Shown: positions 23,906-35,659, numbered from the stretch's first letter. The stretch is DNA of 64,000 bases from Formicarius rufipectus (GCA_013399695.1 VXAU01003742.1:924621-988620); one strand, 5' to 3'. The notes: generated from the sequence alone by a model not told the origin. Program-made: numbers and translations.

Positions 23906-26900
23906 TCACTCAGGCTTCCTCCTCCTGATCTGTGCTTCTGTGGGTGCAGTTTCCAAAGACACAGCCATGCCCTTGAAGAGAAAGCTCTTCTGTGCAGATT
24001 GACACCACACTTGACACAGCTCGGGCTCACACAATGTGAGGTCTGAGGACACTGTCCCCTCCAACTCTGTCCCTATGGTCCTGCAGTTCTCCACTGCCCC
24101 CTCTGTACCCACACAGAGCCCCTGCCTGGGCTGCACTAAACCCCCCCCCACACTGTGGGGGCCAGCATAAGCCTGCAAAGGGCCAGTCTTGCATCTTGCT
24201 TTGTTGTCAGAGCACAGAAGTAGCTCAGCCAAGCAGACTGGTGGCTTTTAATTAAACTCATGACCTGCACGAGGCAGCCCCCTTCCTGTTCCCTGAGGTG
24301 GGGGAGGATTCTCATTTGGAGGTCACCAGTTTGCAACTAGAAGTCACGTGTCTCCCACCTCTCACAGCACCAGGTCACCCTGTCCCTGGGCAGACTGACA
24401 GCTGGGGGAGAGCATCCCCAGCCAAACACCTTTTCCAAATCATTCTGCATAGTTCACATTCTCGGCCGGTTTATGAGCATTTTAGCTCCTCATATTGAAC
24501 AGGGCTGGAGCCGAAGTAATTACGTTCATCAGAAATAATTTCCCCTGATTTTGAGTCATATTTGAGCTGCTGCCCATCTCCTCCACTCACCCCTCAGTGC
24601 AGGCAGCTCCCTGCTCCTTGGTACATACTTTCCAGGCGACATCGTTGCTTTCATAACCATGGTGAGACTGAGAGGTTTGTTTTTCTCAATTGGATCCCCC
24701 CCCACACACACACACACTGAAAGGTTCAATCGTGTCTTTATTGACTTGGCTGGGGATGTGGACAAGAAGAGGTGGTTTATGTGAAGTTCATGCTTGAGAA
24801 ATGTCTCCAGATGCCTCTGGCATCAGGAGGGGGTATAGGGAAGGGCTGGGGGCCTGGCATCCCTCTGCTGAGGGAGGCATTGCGGGTCTCAGCCTTTCCA
24901 GTCTTGCTCAGGAGATGGTGAGCAAGCCCAGCCCTTGCTTTATTCCCTGGGTTGAAGGTAGGAGCAGACTCACCTGCAAAGCCTTTGGCATGAGTCCTGG
25001 AAAAAAACAGCAGCTCCCCTTGCCAGCTGGCTTCGGGTGGTGACCAGACACATCGGCTTTTTAAGTTCTGGGTGTGAACAGGTGAGCTGGCAGCTCTTCA
25101 GTCCCCCCCAGCCCAGCTTCCTTTGGTGCCCAATGTCTACACTGAAAACCCCTTCCCTGCATGAGACAGGTCCCTCTTGATCAACAAAGATGCTGAGAAG
25201 TGCCCACTGTGCTGCCTTTGGGAAGGTCTCTTTAACAACCAGGGGTTTGAAGAGCATCCACTGGAGATCTGCCAGCTGAGGAGGTCTACCTTTGCCTCAA
25301 GTCACTGCCCACCACCCCCCTACCCCAGCACTATCCTGTCCCAAAACTGTTCATGACCCTCCCTTCCCTCCACATGGTCCCAGCATCCTGGTTCCACCAG
25401 CACTCTGGGCTGCTCCAACTGATGGTGAGCCAAGAGCAACCCTGGGCATGTGAAGGGCTGTGACATTTGGGAACAGACACAACCTGTGTCACCCAAACCT
25501 CTTTCAGCACCACACACTTCCCAGGCACAACACCAGCTGCCTTGTGGGTACAGCACTTGCATCCTCCAAAGTCTTACCAGAGTCACAGAAAGCAGGGCTG
25601 GAAGGAAACACAGACATCTCTGAACACCTTCCACTCCAAAGCAGAGCTGGGACAATCACAAGGTGAGTTTGGAGGGACCTAAGAGCCTCACGGGCAATAC
25701 CCTAGCATATGTCTCAATCTGCAGCATCTTTGATGCTGCAAAAGACATGGCAGCTGCTTGAGAACACACAGCACCCTTGAACAAGAGACAAGAACGAAAA
25801 ACATTGTCTATTTTAGCCTGAAACCACAAGAAAAACAGAGATACTCAAAAAGAATGAACCATTTGATCAGGAAACATGAGTTAGCTATGCAGGTCCATGA
25901 AAAATACCAAGGGTCTTTCAGTAACCACACAAGGTCAGGATCTGGGGATTATATCTTGTCTGAAAGATAAAACTTCTAGTGAGATTTTTTAAAAGAAGTT
26001 TATGTTTGATGATGTTTGATACCAAAAATAAACTCCCAGAGGATCATAATGTTTGATACATGATGATTTCTGACACTGTTTTCCAAATAATAATGGAAAA
26101 CCTCATCTGGCTGAAGTTTCCATGCTTTGTTTTACAAAAGTCTTATTCTTTGAGTTATCTGAATGTTTAACTTAGGGGGACAGTTATGAATTGCTCTTGT
26201 CTGGACTGCAGAAAAAAAAAATCACACAGAAGTACTGCCCAGGGTTTGATGGGTTTGGTATGCCTCTTAAAAGTGTTGTCCTTTCACAACAGCTGGTACA
26301 AGGCTGGGCTGTGCTAATGAGAAGCCCCTCAGACTGAAGGATGAGCTCTCACTGTAGTTTTGGCCGAGTCTGTTGTGATAGTCTATTTACTCCTCATGTC
26401 ATTGCTCAGCTCCTGCCCCTTGACAATGTCAGACTTTGAGACCAGAACCAGCCCCACGTCCCAGTCATCTGTGTTTCTAATGAAACCTTCTTAAAAATCT
26501 CTGGGAAATGGTGAAGAATTGAGTGTGCCCACCACCAGGCACCATTCCCCTTTCCCCTTTGGCCAGGGCAATGCCTGGCTGCTGCCTGGCTGGCCTTGCC
26601 ACCGTGGCTGGGAGCTTGGAGGGGTCAGCTGGTCCCAGATGAAGTCGAGGTTTCTGATGCAGTTGCCTGACCATCAGAAACTGGACGGCAGCCCTGAATT
26701 CTTTTCTTGCAAGTCACTTGGACAGGCACCAGATGGTAAATACTTTCAGTCTCTCTATCCCGGGTCTGGGATGGAAGCAGTGACCTCAAGGTATAAGACT
26801 GCCTGGCCTGTCCCTTGTCCCTCAGGGTGGCCAGTCATCCCAGCCTGGCTCTGCTGTCCAGTTAAGGTGTGAGAACCAGAGGGATTAAAAGTGGCCAGAC

Positions 26901-29900
26901 AGGGATGGAAATAGCCATCACCACCTCTCTCAGCTCTTGTTGTTTGAAACTGGAGCCAGATTCATTCTGGGTAGGAAACAACCTTCCCATCCTGCCAAAA
27001 GTAGAGATATTTCGAAATTTCCCAAAGCCATGGTGTTTCCAGAAGTCTCATGAAAAACATCCAGCAGCCACCCTAAAGTGTCCAACAGCTGAAGAAGACC
27101 TGAGGCAACTCCATTTCAGCTCAGGGCTCTTGGCTTTTCCAAGCTGGATGTCTCTCCAGCTTTGCACCAGTGCTGTCCATCCTCCATGGACAGCTCTGCT
27201 CCTCTGCAGTGGGGATTTGAGCCAGGAGTGCCCAGAAGCAAAGGAAGTGTCCTCCACTATGAAGCTAGGATCACTCTAGATTCCTGATTTCACGGTTGAT
27301 ATGAGATGAAACAGAATGAGCCAGGACCCAGGACAGGCTCTGTGCTCCCTGCTGAGATGGGCATCCAGACCTCTGTCTAACTTCAGACAGCTCTAGGGAG
27401 GGGATTCAACATCCAATGTAGAGTAAAGAAGGGGAGTCTTGAGCAAAGGAAAGAGATGGAACAAGAATATGGTCTATATCCATTCCAGATGGATGCGATT
27501 TCAGCTGAGTAGGGTGTGCAAATGTGAGCTTTGCCATGTTATTCATGATGGCACGTTAAACGGCAAACACATGAAAAAACTCAGCTCTCTAAAATGTAAA
27601 TTCACTGGGGCAGTTCCTTCATTTCTATAGAAACAGCAGAGTTTGCCAGCGGCTAACTCAAAGGAGATGTATTCAGATTCCTGTATCAATGATTTTCTTG
27701 CAAAACTGACCACAAGAGAAAGAAAAAAAAATCACAATTCCCCCAAAACCTGACAATAATACCATGGAAACTGTGGACTAAAACATATGGACTTAATTAC
27801 TAACTCTGAAATCACACGTATGGTACAGAACACATATAGGGTATGTGCTCCAGAGGGGAAGGATTATAATGGGATATTTATGAAATTAACTGCTACAGTG
27901 CTGTTCTCATGCAGCTTTGCAAATCAAACCCGGAGGAAGGGCTGTATTCCTGTGCCAGGCTCTTGCAGGGCCAGTACAGCAACCTGGGTGGGCACATGAG
28001 ACAAGGAGGGATGGGAGAAGAGAAGCTCAAGCCAACGTCACCCATGGAAAAGCCTCTTTGAGAAGGCAGATCACAGTAGACTTTGTGGATACCCCTCTAG
28101 CTGGCTCCACTGGGCACCTCCAAAACCCAGCAAGGTACCACTGAGGATTGCCAGTGCCATTGGAAGTGTGGGGAGCTGGCCAGGCATGGGATAGTGGTTA
28201 TGGCCCTGTCTGGCTGCTTGTGTTGGTGTTGCTTTGACTCAGGCTCTCTTGTCACTGCCTGAGCTCTGACAGCTTCCTGGTGAAGTCATACGATTGTAAT
28301 GATGTCACCTCACTGCATCTAAATCTCACTGACATCAGGTGTGCGAGGAAGCAACATCCCCTCTTACTCAGAGCTGAGGGAGAGGGTAGAGAAGGGGTCC
28401 CCACCCCAAAGAGCCAAACCTGCATCCAGGATACATCAGGTGTCAGGGGTTTAATCACCAGTGGGTTTCCCTGGGCAGCCCCAAGCCTCAGCCTCCCACA
28501 GGGGTGCCCTGCTGCCCCCAGAACCTCACACATGGGTCTGTTTGGCTGCTCACAGAATTACTGACTGTAGGCAATGAGGCTTTTATAGGCAATGAGACTG
28601 TAGGCTTTTATTTCTGTTACCAGCACTGTCACTGGAGTTCTAACTGGGAAATGAACTCATGCCTATTAATTAGGAGTCCCTAATAAACACAAACCTGGAA
28701 TAATTAATTGAACCCTCTTTCCCCCTGCAGCAAGGCTGGATCAGTGCTCTGGCTGCTCTTGATCCACCCCACGTTGTCTGTCCGAGCCACAGCCAGTGGA
28801 AGAGCACAGGCCCTGGAGCAGAAAGGAGCAGCATGAAATGTGATCCAGCCTTTAATATCAAACCCTCAGGGTTGTGAGCAACTGTCAGTGGGGACTGAAC
28901 CCCCTGCTAGTGAGTTCAGAGTGATGTGCCATCCTCATGCCTCCTCTGCCACAGGCAGGGCTGCCAGTGCAGATCCCTGGACCTCTAGGCATGGCTTGGG
29001 TGATGCAGGAAGCTGGGGCTCCAACATGTGGAGCAGAGGCTCCAGAGCTGGGATAAGTGACAGCAGCCTTTGGAAGGAGGCCTGATATTCCTGTAAGCTG
29101 CCATGACCTCACTAACAGACTGATTGCAGCTAATGAAGCAAAACCAAAACGGGGAGTTGAGATGGTAACAGGAGAGCTCTGTCTGTGCTCCTCCCTGCCC
29201 AACTCTGCCCTCCCTGCTCTGTGCCCTGGCTTCCAGGATCTGGCAAGTGCAGAGCTGAGGTCAGGGTTGCTGCTCAGGTGACTGAGAACCTGTTTCTTAA
29301 AAGCAGAAGGAAGGGAAAAAAGGCTGGAGGAAGGGATGGGGCATCACTCCTACTTGCATGATTTCGGTGCTCTGCTTATATGGCACCCAGCCCCTCCTGA
29401 ATGTTTGCCAGCATATCATATCTGACACCCAGCAGCAGATCTCATCGTGCCTGAATGGTATGGAAAGTCTGTACGCAGCCACCAGAATTCATTCCTTGGG
29501 CTGGGGCAGGAGCAGCATTCCTAGCCAGAACACATCCTACAGGAAAGGGGTAGGGGGGCAGGAGAGGAGCCTGAGATCCTTAGGCTCATAAGGATCCTTA
29601 TGCTCAGGCCTTTCCTCTGAGCTTTGAACTCACAATTTGCCCTTTTATATCTTGTGATAAGATCTGGGGAATGGAAACATGGAGAAAGGGCTCTGTTTCC
29701 TGAAGATCTGGAGATGCTTAGGTTTTTCTTTCCTAAGAGTCAGCCTTGTGTCCCCAGAGACAGTAGCCAAGAGGAAAATTTGCACAGGGTAGACTGAGGA
29801 AGCATTGAGAGGCATCAGCTGAGCATCGGCTTCTTTTTCCCAAATTTGGATTTTTAATTCTCACATTTGCTTAAGATGATCATAATACTTCAGGGGCTGA

Positions 29901-30475
29901 ATTTGTGTTTACAAGTCTTGAAATCAACAGAGCCACACTGCAGCCTTCTCTGTATCATATAGCCAGGACAATGCAACAAGATGTGCATCCAATCCCCCAA
30001 CCCCAGCAGCCTTCCTAGGTGGCTGCAGCCCCACTCAGGACAAGGGATGATGTGGCAGCAGCACTGTGACAGTAAATCCCTTTCCAGCTCGTTTGGGCAA
30101 CTCACCCCTCTCCCACAGCTTGTCATGCACTGTGTTCAACATATAATATAGTGGTGAGTGCCCTGCTCCTGCTTGGCCATGGCACTGTCTGAGAGCAGAG
30201 GTAGGGCAGCCCTGTCAATCTCTTCAAATCCCAGCAGGAAGATACTGGCTCTGCCTGGACAGACCTTGATCAGTATAGGGCAATGCAGGAATCCTCCCTC
30301 CCAGTCATGGCCAGCAGCAAGGAGCTGGATCACCCTCCACCCCAGCCTGGTTCCCCAGCCCCTCTCCCCTGCTCCACAGGGACAGCACAGCATCCCTTCC
30401 CTTTGCTTGCTGTCTCGGTGGACAGCACATTCTCACCTTGAGGAGAGTGGAAATGGCAGCTGGAATGTGGGCTGG
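23906..30475. other. Intergenic between CR1 fragment and CCN5 promoter
   Basis: No coding exon was recognised. Small items are a C-run followed by (CA)n at about 24.70 kb, a possible very degraded CR1 tail at about 25.58-25.66 kb, repeated GATGTTTGAT-type motifs at about 26.0-26.06 kb, a direct repeat of a GGCAATGAG motif near 28.57-28.60 kb, and a 16-bp perfect palindrome at 29587-29602. Nothing supports an RNA gene. Confidence 0.55.
29587..29602. repeat. 16-bp perfect palindrome
   Basis: CATAAGGATCCTTATG is identical to its reverse complement. It lies about 1.1 kb upstream of the CCN5 start. Imperfect GGCTC/GCTCAGG flanks make the local sequence repetitive. No function is assigned. Confidence 0.9.
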
Positions 30476-30515
30476 AAAAAAAAGAGAAAGAAAAAAAAAA
30501 AAGAAAAAGAAAATC
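30476..30515. repeat. A-rich tract
   Basis: An A-rich run with scattered G lies about 70 bp upstream of the CCN5 TATA box. It is low-complexity sequence and could act as a nucleosome-poor element in the promoter (inference). Confidence 0.85.
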
Positions 30516-30561
30516 TTGAGGCTTGTCCAAACCTATTCATGTTTATATTGGAGCCTGTGAG

Positions 30562-30587
30562 TGACATCAGAGCAGGGAGAGTATAAA
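30562..30587 (+). promoter_or_regulatory. CCN5: CCN5 core promoter: TATA box and CRE-like site
   Basis: A TATAAA box at 30582-30587 lies 100 bp upstream of the CCN5 ATG, giving an expected transcription start near 30612 and a 5'UTR of about 75 nt. Just upstream is TGACATCA (30562-30569), one base from a consensus cAMP-response element and also AP-1-like. The positions are seen directly; use by CREB or AP-1 factors is inference. Confidence 0.75.
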
Positions 30588-30686
30588 CACCAGCAGGACC
30601 TACTCCGGGCTTTAAAACCTGCGAACACGCCGCCGCCTCCAAAGTGCCTGGGGGGTGATTGCTGAAGTGGCAGAGGGGAGAGCAGC

Positions 30687-30746
30687 ATGAGGCTCCAGCT
30701 GGAGAAGCAGCTCCTCTTCCTCTCCCTCCTCTGCATCCTCTCCAAG
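30687..30746 (+). CDS. CCN5: CCN5 exon 1 (signal peptide)
   Basis: Twenty codons, beginning MRLQLEKQ and continuing with a Leu-rich hydrophobic core LLFLSLLCILS, end at K in phase 0 before a GTAAGG donor at 30747. The human protein has the matching segment ending LLSK at the same junction. Signal peptidase probably cuts just inside exon 2 near VCA/Q (inference). Confidence 0.93.
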
Positions 30747-33700
30747 GTAAGGGAGACGGGGCACTGGGGCAGCTTTAGCCTTACTCGTAGCGCACCTGGT
30801 TCTTGCCAAGGAGATGCAGGGAGGACTGGGGTGTCACCGGGAGCCCGGTGACAAACGCCGGCCGGCAGCCAGGCTGTGTCGATGCAAACCCAGGGGGGCA
30901 GAGCTATGCTCGGGAGAGATATTTGAGATTAAGCAGCAGGGTCTTGACGTTCACGGGCCAGAGGCTCTGCTGTGGGAGTCCCTGGAGCACACAGGAATGA
31001 CAGCAATGTGCTGTTTGCTCGCTGTTCCTGAAGCTCTCTGGGCTGTGCTATTACAGTCCCCGTGAGCAGCAGCTCAGCAGTAGTGGCTCCTGCAGGCTCC
31101 TCCATCCCCGCCCAGCCTCCCGAGGCAGGGGCCAAGCAGTCCTGGCATTACTCAGCTCTCTCTGCTTCTTGGGACGCTCATGCCAAGCCAATGCCTCCAA
31201 CAGGATTTGGGTTGTTGCAGTGATTTTAATTTTTTTCTTCCCTTGGACTCTCTGTGAAAATATTTGCCTGTGCAGAGAATGGGAATGTTGAAAAGTTTGG
31301 GGCATCTCAGCTCCAAGTTAATTAGAACTTCTGCTTGAATCCCCAGGCAGACCTTCTGTGAGCAGGGATGTAGTGGCACGTCATGCCTATTTGACTCCTT
31401 TCCCAGAAAGTTCAGATCTCTCACAGGAGCCACATTCTCACCTAAAGACAAGTAAATTACAAGGAGCGGAGGGAAATTGATTAATGGCTTGGCTAATCTT
31501 TCTAAAACATCTAATAGCAACCTCCTGAAAGATGAAAAATGATCTTGGCTGCCTTTGTAAGCTGTGACAGAGAAAAGATTCTTGCCCCAGGTGCTTGCAA
31601 GAATCACCAAAGACTCTCATGCTGCCAGTGCAAACCTGGCCACCACAGACAGTCCCGTGGTCCCTGCCACAAGTTTTTCTTTGTTTTCTACCACATTAAT
31701 AAGGCTGTTCATTGACAGAATTAGAACAAGACCCAGATCACTCAGCCCATTTTGGATATATTTTATCTCCAATTACTGGCACTGACACTTCTACAGCCCC
31801 ATAAAAACCACCTGAACTTCTGCAAATGGGGAATGAACAGCACACACCTTTGCTGTCTGACTGGTCATGTCAGACCTGATGCCACTGGGAGGAACTGGAA
31901 GCAAAAGAAAAATGGTATCTAAAACCCCCACAAGTCTGGCTGAACCCATTGCTCCCTTGGCAGGCTCAGCAGACACACGTGGACCAGGGCAGGGATGAAT
32001 GGTTTGGGTGCATGTTTGCTGCACTGCACGTGCTGGCCCTGGATCTGGCAGCACATGCAGGGCTGCTGGCGGGGCTTGGAGCTGCCAGGGGGCTCACATG
32101 CACTGCTAGGCCAGTACTGGCAAAGAATTCACTTCCAAACTGCAGAGCCAGCTCTCTTGGCTTCAGGCTTTACATGCAACAGCCCTGTCAGATACAACAT
32201 GATGGGAGCACAAGTGCTGCCTGTACAAGCTGTTTGTGCCAGGGTGGCTGTGCAAGCAGGATGAGCTGATGGTGTAAACACCTGCCTGCCCAGGTGAACT
32301 CCTGTGGGCACATCCCTGACAGACAATTGGCTGAGCAGGCAAAGGACTGCCATGCACAGCCCTGCCAAAGTGATTACTCAGTCTAGCCAGGAGGGAAAAC
32401 ATAGCTCCCAGTCCATTAAACATTAATTATTTAATTATTCATTAAATAACTACTACTGCATGGGATGTTCACCTTCTGGCTCCATCCTCCTCCTGTGTAT
32501 TCAGAGCAGTGCTACTTTTGAGACCTAATCTTGCAGAGTGATGAGCATCCTTGATTGTCCTTGGTTTTGTGTAGGTGCCCTTCAAAGGGGACTGTAGCTT
32601 TCCAGGCTTCTTCACCGTATTCCCATGGATTTGCAGAGCCTTCTTCCACCAAAAATCTGCCCTCGTGATTGAGAGGTTACCTGGCTGTCCCAGTGATTTC
32701 AGTGTTAGCCAAAAGCAACCTGTATGGAATCAGTGATGCCTTTGCCTCTGCAGGTGTGTGCCCAGCTGTGCCGGAGACCATGCTACTGCCCCTGGGTGCC
32801 ACCCCGCTGCCCCCGCGGGTCCCCTCTGGTCCTGGATGGCTGTGGCTGCTGCAAGATCTGTGCCCGGCGCCTGGGAGAGCCCTGTGACTTCCTCCATGTC
32901 TGTGACCAGAGCCAGGGCCTCGTCTGTGACTACAGCACAGCACCTGCAGGGACAGGAGGCACCTGCAACTGTGAGCACAGGCGTTCCCATTCCCCCCGGG
33001 ATGCCCTCACACCCCAGTTCCAGCCAGAGCCTCAGTTGGCTACAGCACCCCACAGCACTGTCAGGGAAGTGGCTAAGACTAGGAAAGCAGCTTTTCTGAG
33101 GAAGATACACACAGCTTGGTCATGAGGCAGTGCTGCAGCTGCTGCCAGCTCTCGTGCTGTTTTCTGACTGAGGATTCAGGGTAGTTTGAGAGAGGATGGA
33201 CATAGGCGTCCTAGGGATGCTGCTGTCACCCAGGCAGGGCTGGAGCCTCGGAGTCCTGCAGAGATTATTCAGAGAAACCTTTGCTAGCCTGGAAGCCCTG
33301 AAGGCAGGATCAGAACCAAAGGGCAGGGGGTTTCTCACCAGCTGGTGGCTATTCCTTTAGAAAAACAGAGAGATGAGGAGGGAAGGTAGGGAAGGAGAGG
33401 AGGTTGGGTGATGAACATGCTCCTGCACACCCATGTCTGCCCAACATACCTCTCAGTCACTTTTGGGGGGACCCCCACTTCAGTCCCTTCATGCCAACCC
33501 CATAGTTACCCCAGCAGTCCCCTCTGCTGTCCACCCTTCTGTCACTCAGTCCCCAATGGGCTCCCCGTCTGTCGCTTGCAGTTGAAGATGACGAGGAGGG
33601 CTGTGAGGTGAACGGTCGGGTCTATCGAGATGGAGAAGTTTTCCAGCCCAGCTGTAAGCTTCAGTGCCGTTGCCTGGACGGGGGTTTCACCTGCATCCCA

Positions 33701-35461
33701 CTGTGCCAGGAGGATGTGAGGCTGCCCACCCCGGACTGCCCCTACCCACGGCGCGTGGAGGTCCCAGGGAAGTGCTGCCCTGAGTGGATCTGTGAAGCCC
33801 AGGACCAGCACCTCCTGCGGGATGCCAGGGCAGGTAAGAGGCACCTCCAGGGAGAGGATGCCCACCTAGATCTCTGGGGACGGCCCCTTCACCCCAGGCT
33901 GTGAAACATCAGCAGGAGGCGCCTCACAGTTCTCTGCCGTGCAGGGCTCTGCCCACAGCATCGCAGGGCATCTGCGCAGCATGGGGCTCAACCACCCTTT
34001 CCCCCCTCCTCTCCCTTCTTTCAGCCCCCGGGGCAGCGTCCCCAGTGCTGCCATACCCCTGCCAGGAGTGGGGCACGGAGTGGAGCGCCTGTTCGGCCAC
34101 CTGCGGGGTGGGCTTTGCCACCCGCGTCTCCAACCAGAACCGCTTCTGCCGACTGGAGACCCAGAGGCGGCTCTGCATCGTCAGACCCTGCCCTGCCCTG
34201 CCCGCAGCATTCCCGGCGGTAAGTGAGGGCTGGGTGGAGCTGGTGGTGCCCCTGGGCAACAAGTTTGACAAAGGGAAGCGTCAGCCAACCCAAAACACGG
34301 GACCCTCACTCACCTGCAGGCACTCTATCACCCCTCCTCAGCCTTGAGCTGACAGTGTCTCAGAGATCGATAAACCATCTCCTGAAACTTTGCTTGGAAA
34401 ACAGCTGATGGCAGGTGCAGACCTGAATTTTGGCAGCTCTGGATGTCTGAATCCAGGAGCACTCTGGAACCCACAGGTGAGCTCATTCTCCACTCTGCCT
34501 TTCCAGAGGGGAAGAGGAGGTCGTTTGTAGCTGCGCCCACCTTGGTTTCATCCTGGAGCCAACATCTCATCCTGGCAGAGTCTGGCACAAACCTATGGCA
34601 TTGTGGTTTTGGTGAAGGTGGAGAATGTTTTCATCAGGAAACTAGAGAAGAACTGATGGACTTTTGCTGCAAAGGAGGTTGGAAATAGAGAACAAGATCC
34701 CCATGTCACCCAGCACCTGACTCCTCTGTGCACCCTGCTGCCCCAGGCAGAGTTACTGGGCAGCATTCCTGAGTTTCTTAGGCTGACTGAAATGGGAAAT
34801 GGGGAATCCCTGCCTCAAGCACGAACCTACCCAAGAAGCCAGGAATTGGTCCTTTCCTGGGGAAGTGGGGTTTCTGAAGAGGTGATGCTGCTCCCCCCAC
34901 AACATCATGCAGCTCTGCTCTTCAGGGACTACAAGAGAGACCATCTCCAGCACCTGGAAGCCCAAGTTCCCTCTAGAGGGAACCCCTCATGCCCCGGCCC
35001 CTCATGGAGGGAGCAGGTACATCAAACTGCACTCCACAAGTCACTGCCGCGCCGGGCTGAGCTGCTCCACCGTGGAGCCACCCCACGATCCCCTCCCTGC
35101 GACCCGGCAGCCTCCTTCCTGGGCATGGGAAGGGTCCTCCTGATGGCAGCTCTGCTTCACCTTCCCTGCATCCCTCCAGAACAAACACGAGCCTTCCCGC
35201 TCCTCCTGGCCTCCTGCTCTCCGAGGCGCTGGTGGTTTGGCTGGGCTCCTGCGAGCGAGCAGCTCAGACGCCGGAGACACCGTTCCGCAGCACCAGACAT
35301 ACCGCCTGCCATCCAAGCACATTCCCCGTGAGCCGAGGCCAAAGGAAAAGCAGGAAAAGGGGAAAACAAATCGCAAAGATGAGTCGGAGCCGCCTCCCGA
35401 CGGGCTAGAAGTGCCCCAGCTACGCAGGAGTCGGCGCGGGAGAGCTGCTCGGCAGTTCTGA
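30687..35461 (+). CDS. CCN5: CCN5 (WISP2) matricellular signalling protein, whole gene
   Basis: This is a secreted cysteine-rich regulator of the CCN family, acting outside the cell on growth and matrix signalling. Exons run 30687-30746, 32754-32970, 33582-33833, 34025-34218 and, as best candidate, 35180-35461. Modules in order are signal peptide (about residues 1-23), IGFBP, VWC and TSP1. Sequence closely follows human CCN5 as I know it, especially VLDGCGCC, ARRLGEPCD, VRLP and the stretch RVSNQNRFCRLETQRRLC. As in mammalian CCN5, no CT cystine-knot module is found. The 3' end is uncertain: the exon 4 frame stays open to a TGA at 34345-34347 (283 aa total), but it crosses a strong GTAAGT donor at 34219. 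Splicing to 35180 gives 334 aa; splicing to 34926 gives 257 aa, near the 250 aa of human. Gene order ADA-CCN5-KCNK15 supports orthology. Confidence 0.93.
30747..32753 (+). other. CCN5: CCN5 intron 1
   Basis: A 2,007-bp GT-AG intron with acceptor TTTGCCTCTGCAG. It contains an AT-rich patch with TTAATTATTTAATTATTCAT near 32.42 kb. No nested gene is seen. Confidence 0.9.
32754..32970 (+). CDS. CCN5: CCN5 exon 2 (IGFBP module)
   Basis: Codes from VCAQLCRRPC to GGTCN and ends in phase 1 before GTGAGC. It holds the IGFBP signature GCGCCxxC (GCGCCKIC) and the conserved RRLGEPCD segment. The cysteine spacing matches the N-terminal module of CCN proteins. Confidence 0.95.
33582..33833 (+). CDS. CCN5: CCN5 exon 3 (VWC module)
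   Basis: Eighty-four codons in phase 1-1, starting FEDDEEGCEVNGRVYRDGE and ending DARA. The von Willebrand type C module shows CRC, the CIPLC segment and the CCPEWIC motif at its end. Intron 2 before it is 611 bp (32971-33581) and the donor after it is GTAAGA at 33834. An Asp/Glu-rich linker precedes the first VWC cysteine, as in human (EDDSSCEVNG). Confidence 0.95.
34025..34218 (+). CDS. CCN5: CCN5 exon 4 (TSP1 module)
   Basis: Joins exon 3 in phase 1 after a 191-bp intron with a pyrimidine-rich TTTCTTTCAG acceptor. The thrombospondin type 1 module reads WSACSATCGVGFATRVSNQN and continues to RPCP. The exon is taken to end at GCG/GTAAGT (34218/34219) in phase 0, because this donor is near consensus and sits just after the module, about where other CCN genes are split before their CT exon. 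Without splicing, the frame continues 42 more codons to a TGA at 34345. Confidence 0.85.
34219..35179 (+). other. CCN5: CCN5 candidate intron 4 or alternative 3' coding/UTR
   Basis: Starts with GTAAGT. It contains an alternative acceptor CTCTGCTCTTCAG ending at 34925, which would add 16 codons (GLQERPSPAPGSPSSL) before a TAG. It ends with a long pyrimidine-rich acceptor CTTCCCTGCATCCCTCCAG at 35161-35179. No CT-module cysteine pattern is found in any plus-strand frame. Confidence 0.5.
35180..35461 (+). CDS. CCN5: Candidate CCN5 exon 5: basic, cysteine-free C-terminal tail
   Basis: Ninety-three codons plus TGA, opening NKHEPSRSS in phase 0, so the exon joins the exon 4 donor without a frameshift. 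The tail lacks cysteine and methionine. Its second half is rich in Lys, Arg and Glu (for example PREPRPKEKQEKGKTNRKDE) and it ends LRRSRRGRAARQF, which would be strongly basic. A poly(A) signal follows at 35654. Mammalian CCN5 has only a very short tail here. The alternative is that this is a CpG-rich 3'UTR or an unrelated GC-rich element, because CpG density continues past the stop and a GTGAGA donor-like site lies near 35613. Transcript evidence would decide. Confidence 0.42.
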   Translation, partial: NKHEPSRSSWPPALRGAGGLAGLLRASSSDAGDTVPQHQTYRLPSKHIPREPRPKEKQEKGKTNRKDESEPPPDGLEVPQLRRSRRGRAARQF

Positions 35462-35653
35462 CTGCGCTTTCTGTCAGCAATAACCCTCCCGGGCGATGGG
35501 AAGCGAAACGCAAATGCCCTCTAATGGCCTGGCAAAGGTGTGCAGAGGGAACGCTCCACTGCAGCGAGAGAGGGGCAGCTGCAAGGAGCAACAGTTTAGG
35601 GGACGGGCCCAGGTGAGACATGGACTTTTTAGATGTATATTACTGGAACTAAA

Positions 35654-35659
35654 AATAAA
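35654..35659 (+). terminator. CCN5: Poly(A) signal AATAAA, probably CCN5
   Basis: AATAAA is followed by a GTGTGCTC GU-rich stretch within 12 bp and by GGTGTGGAGCTTGTCTGTG further on, a good downstream element. It is the first canonical signal on the plus strand after the CCN5 TSP1 exon that I found, so it should end all CCN5 transcript variants considered here. Confidence 0.65.

Noticed and set aside
34349..35650. CT (cystine-knot) module downstream of CCN5 exon 4
   Set aside because: I searched the plus-strand frames for the cysteine-rich CT pattern and found none; the open frame present has no cysteine.
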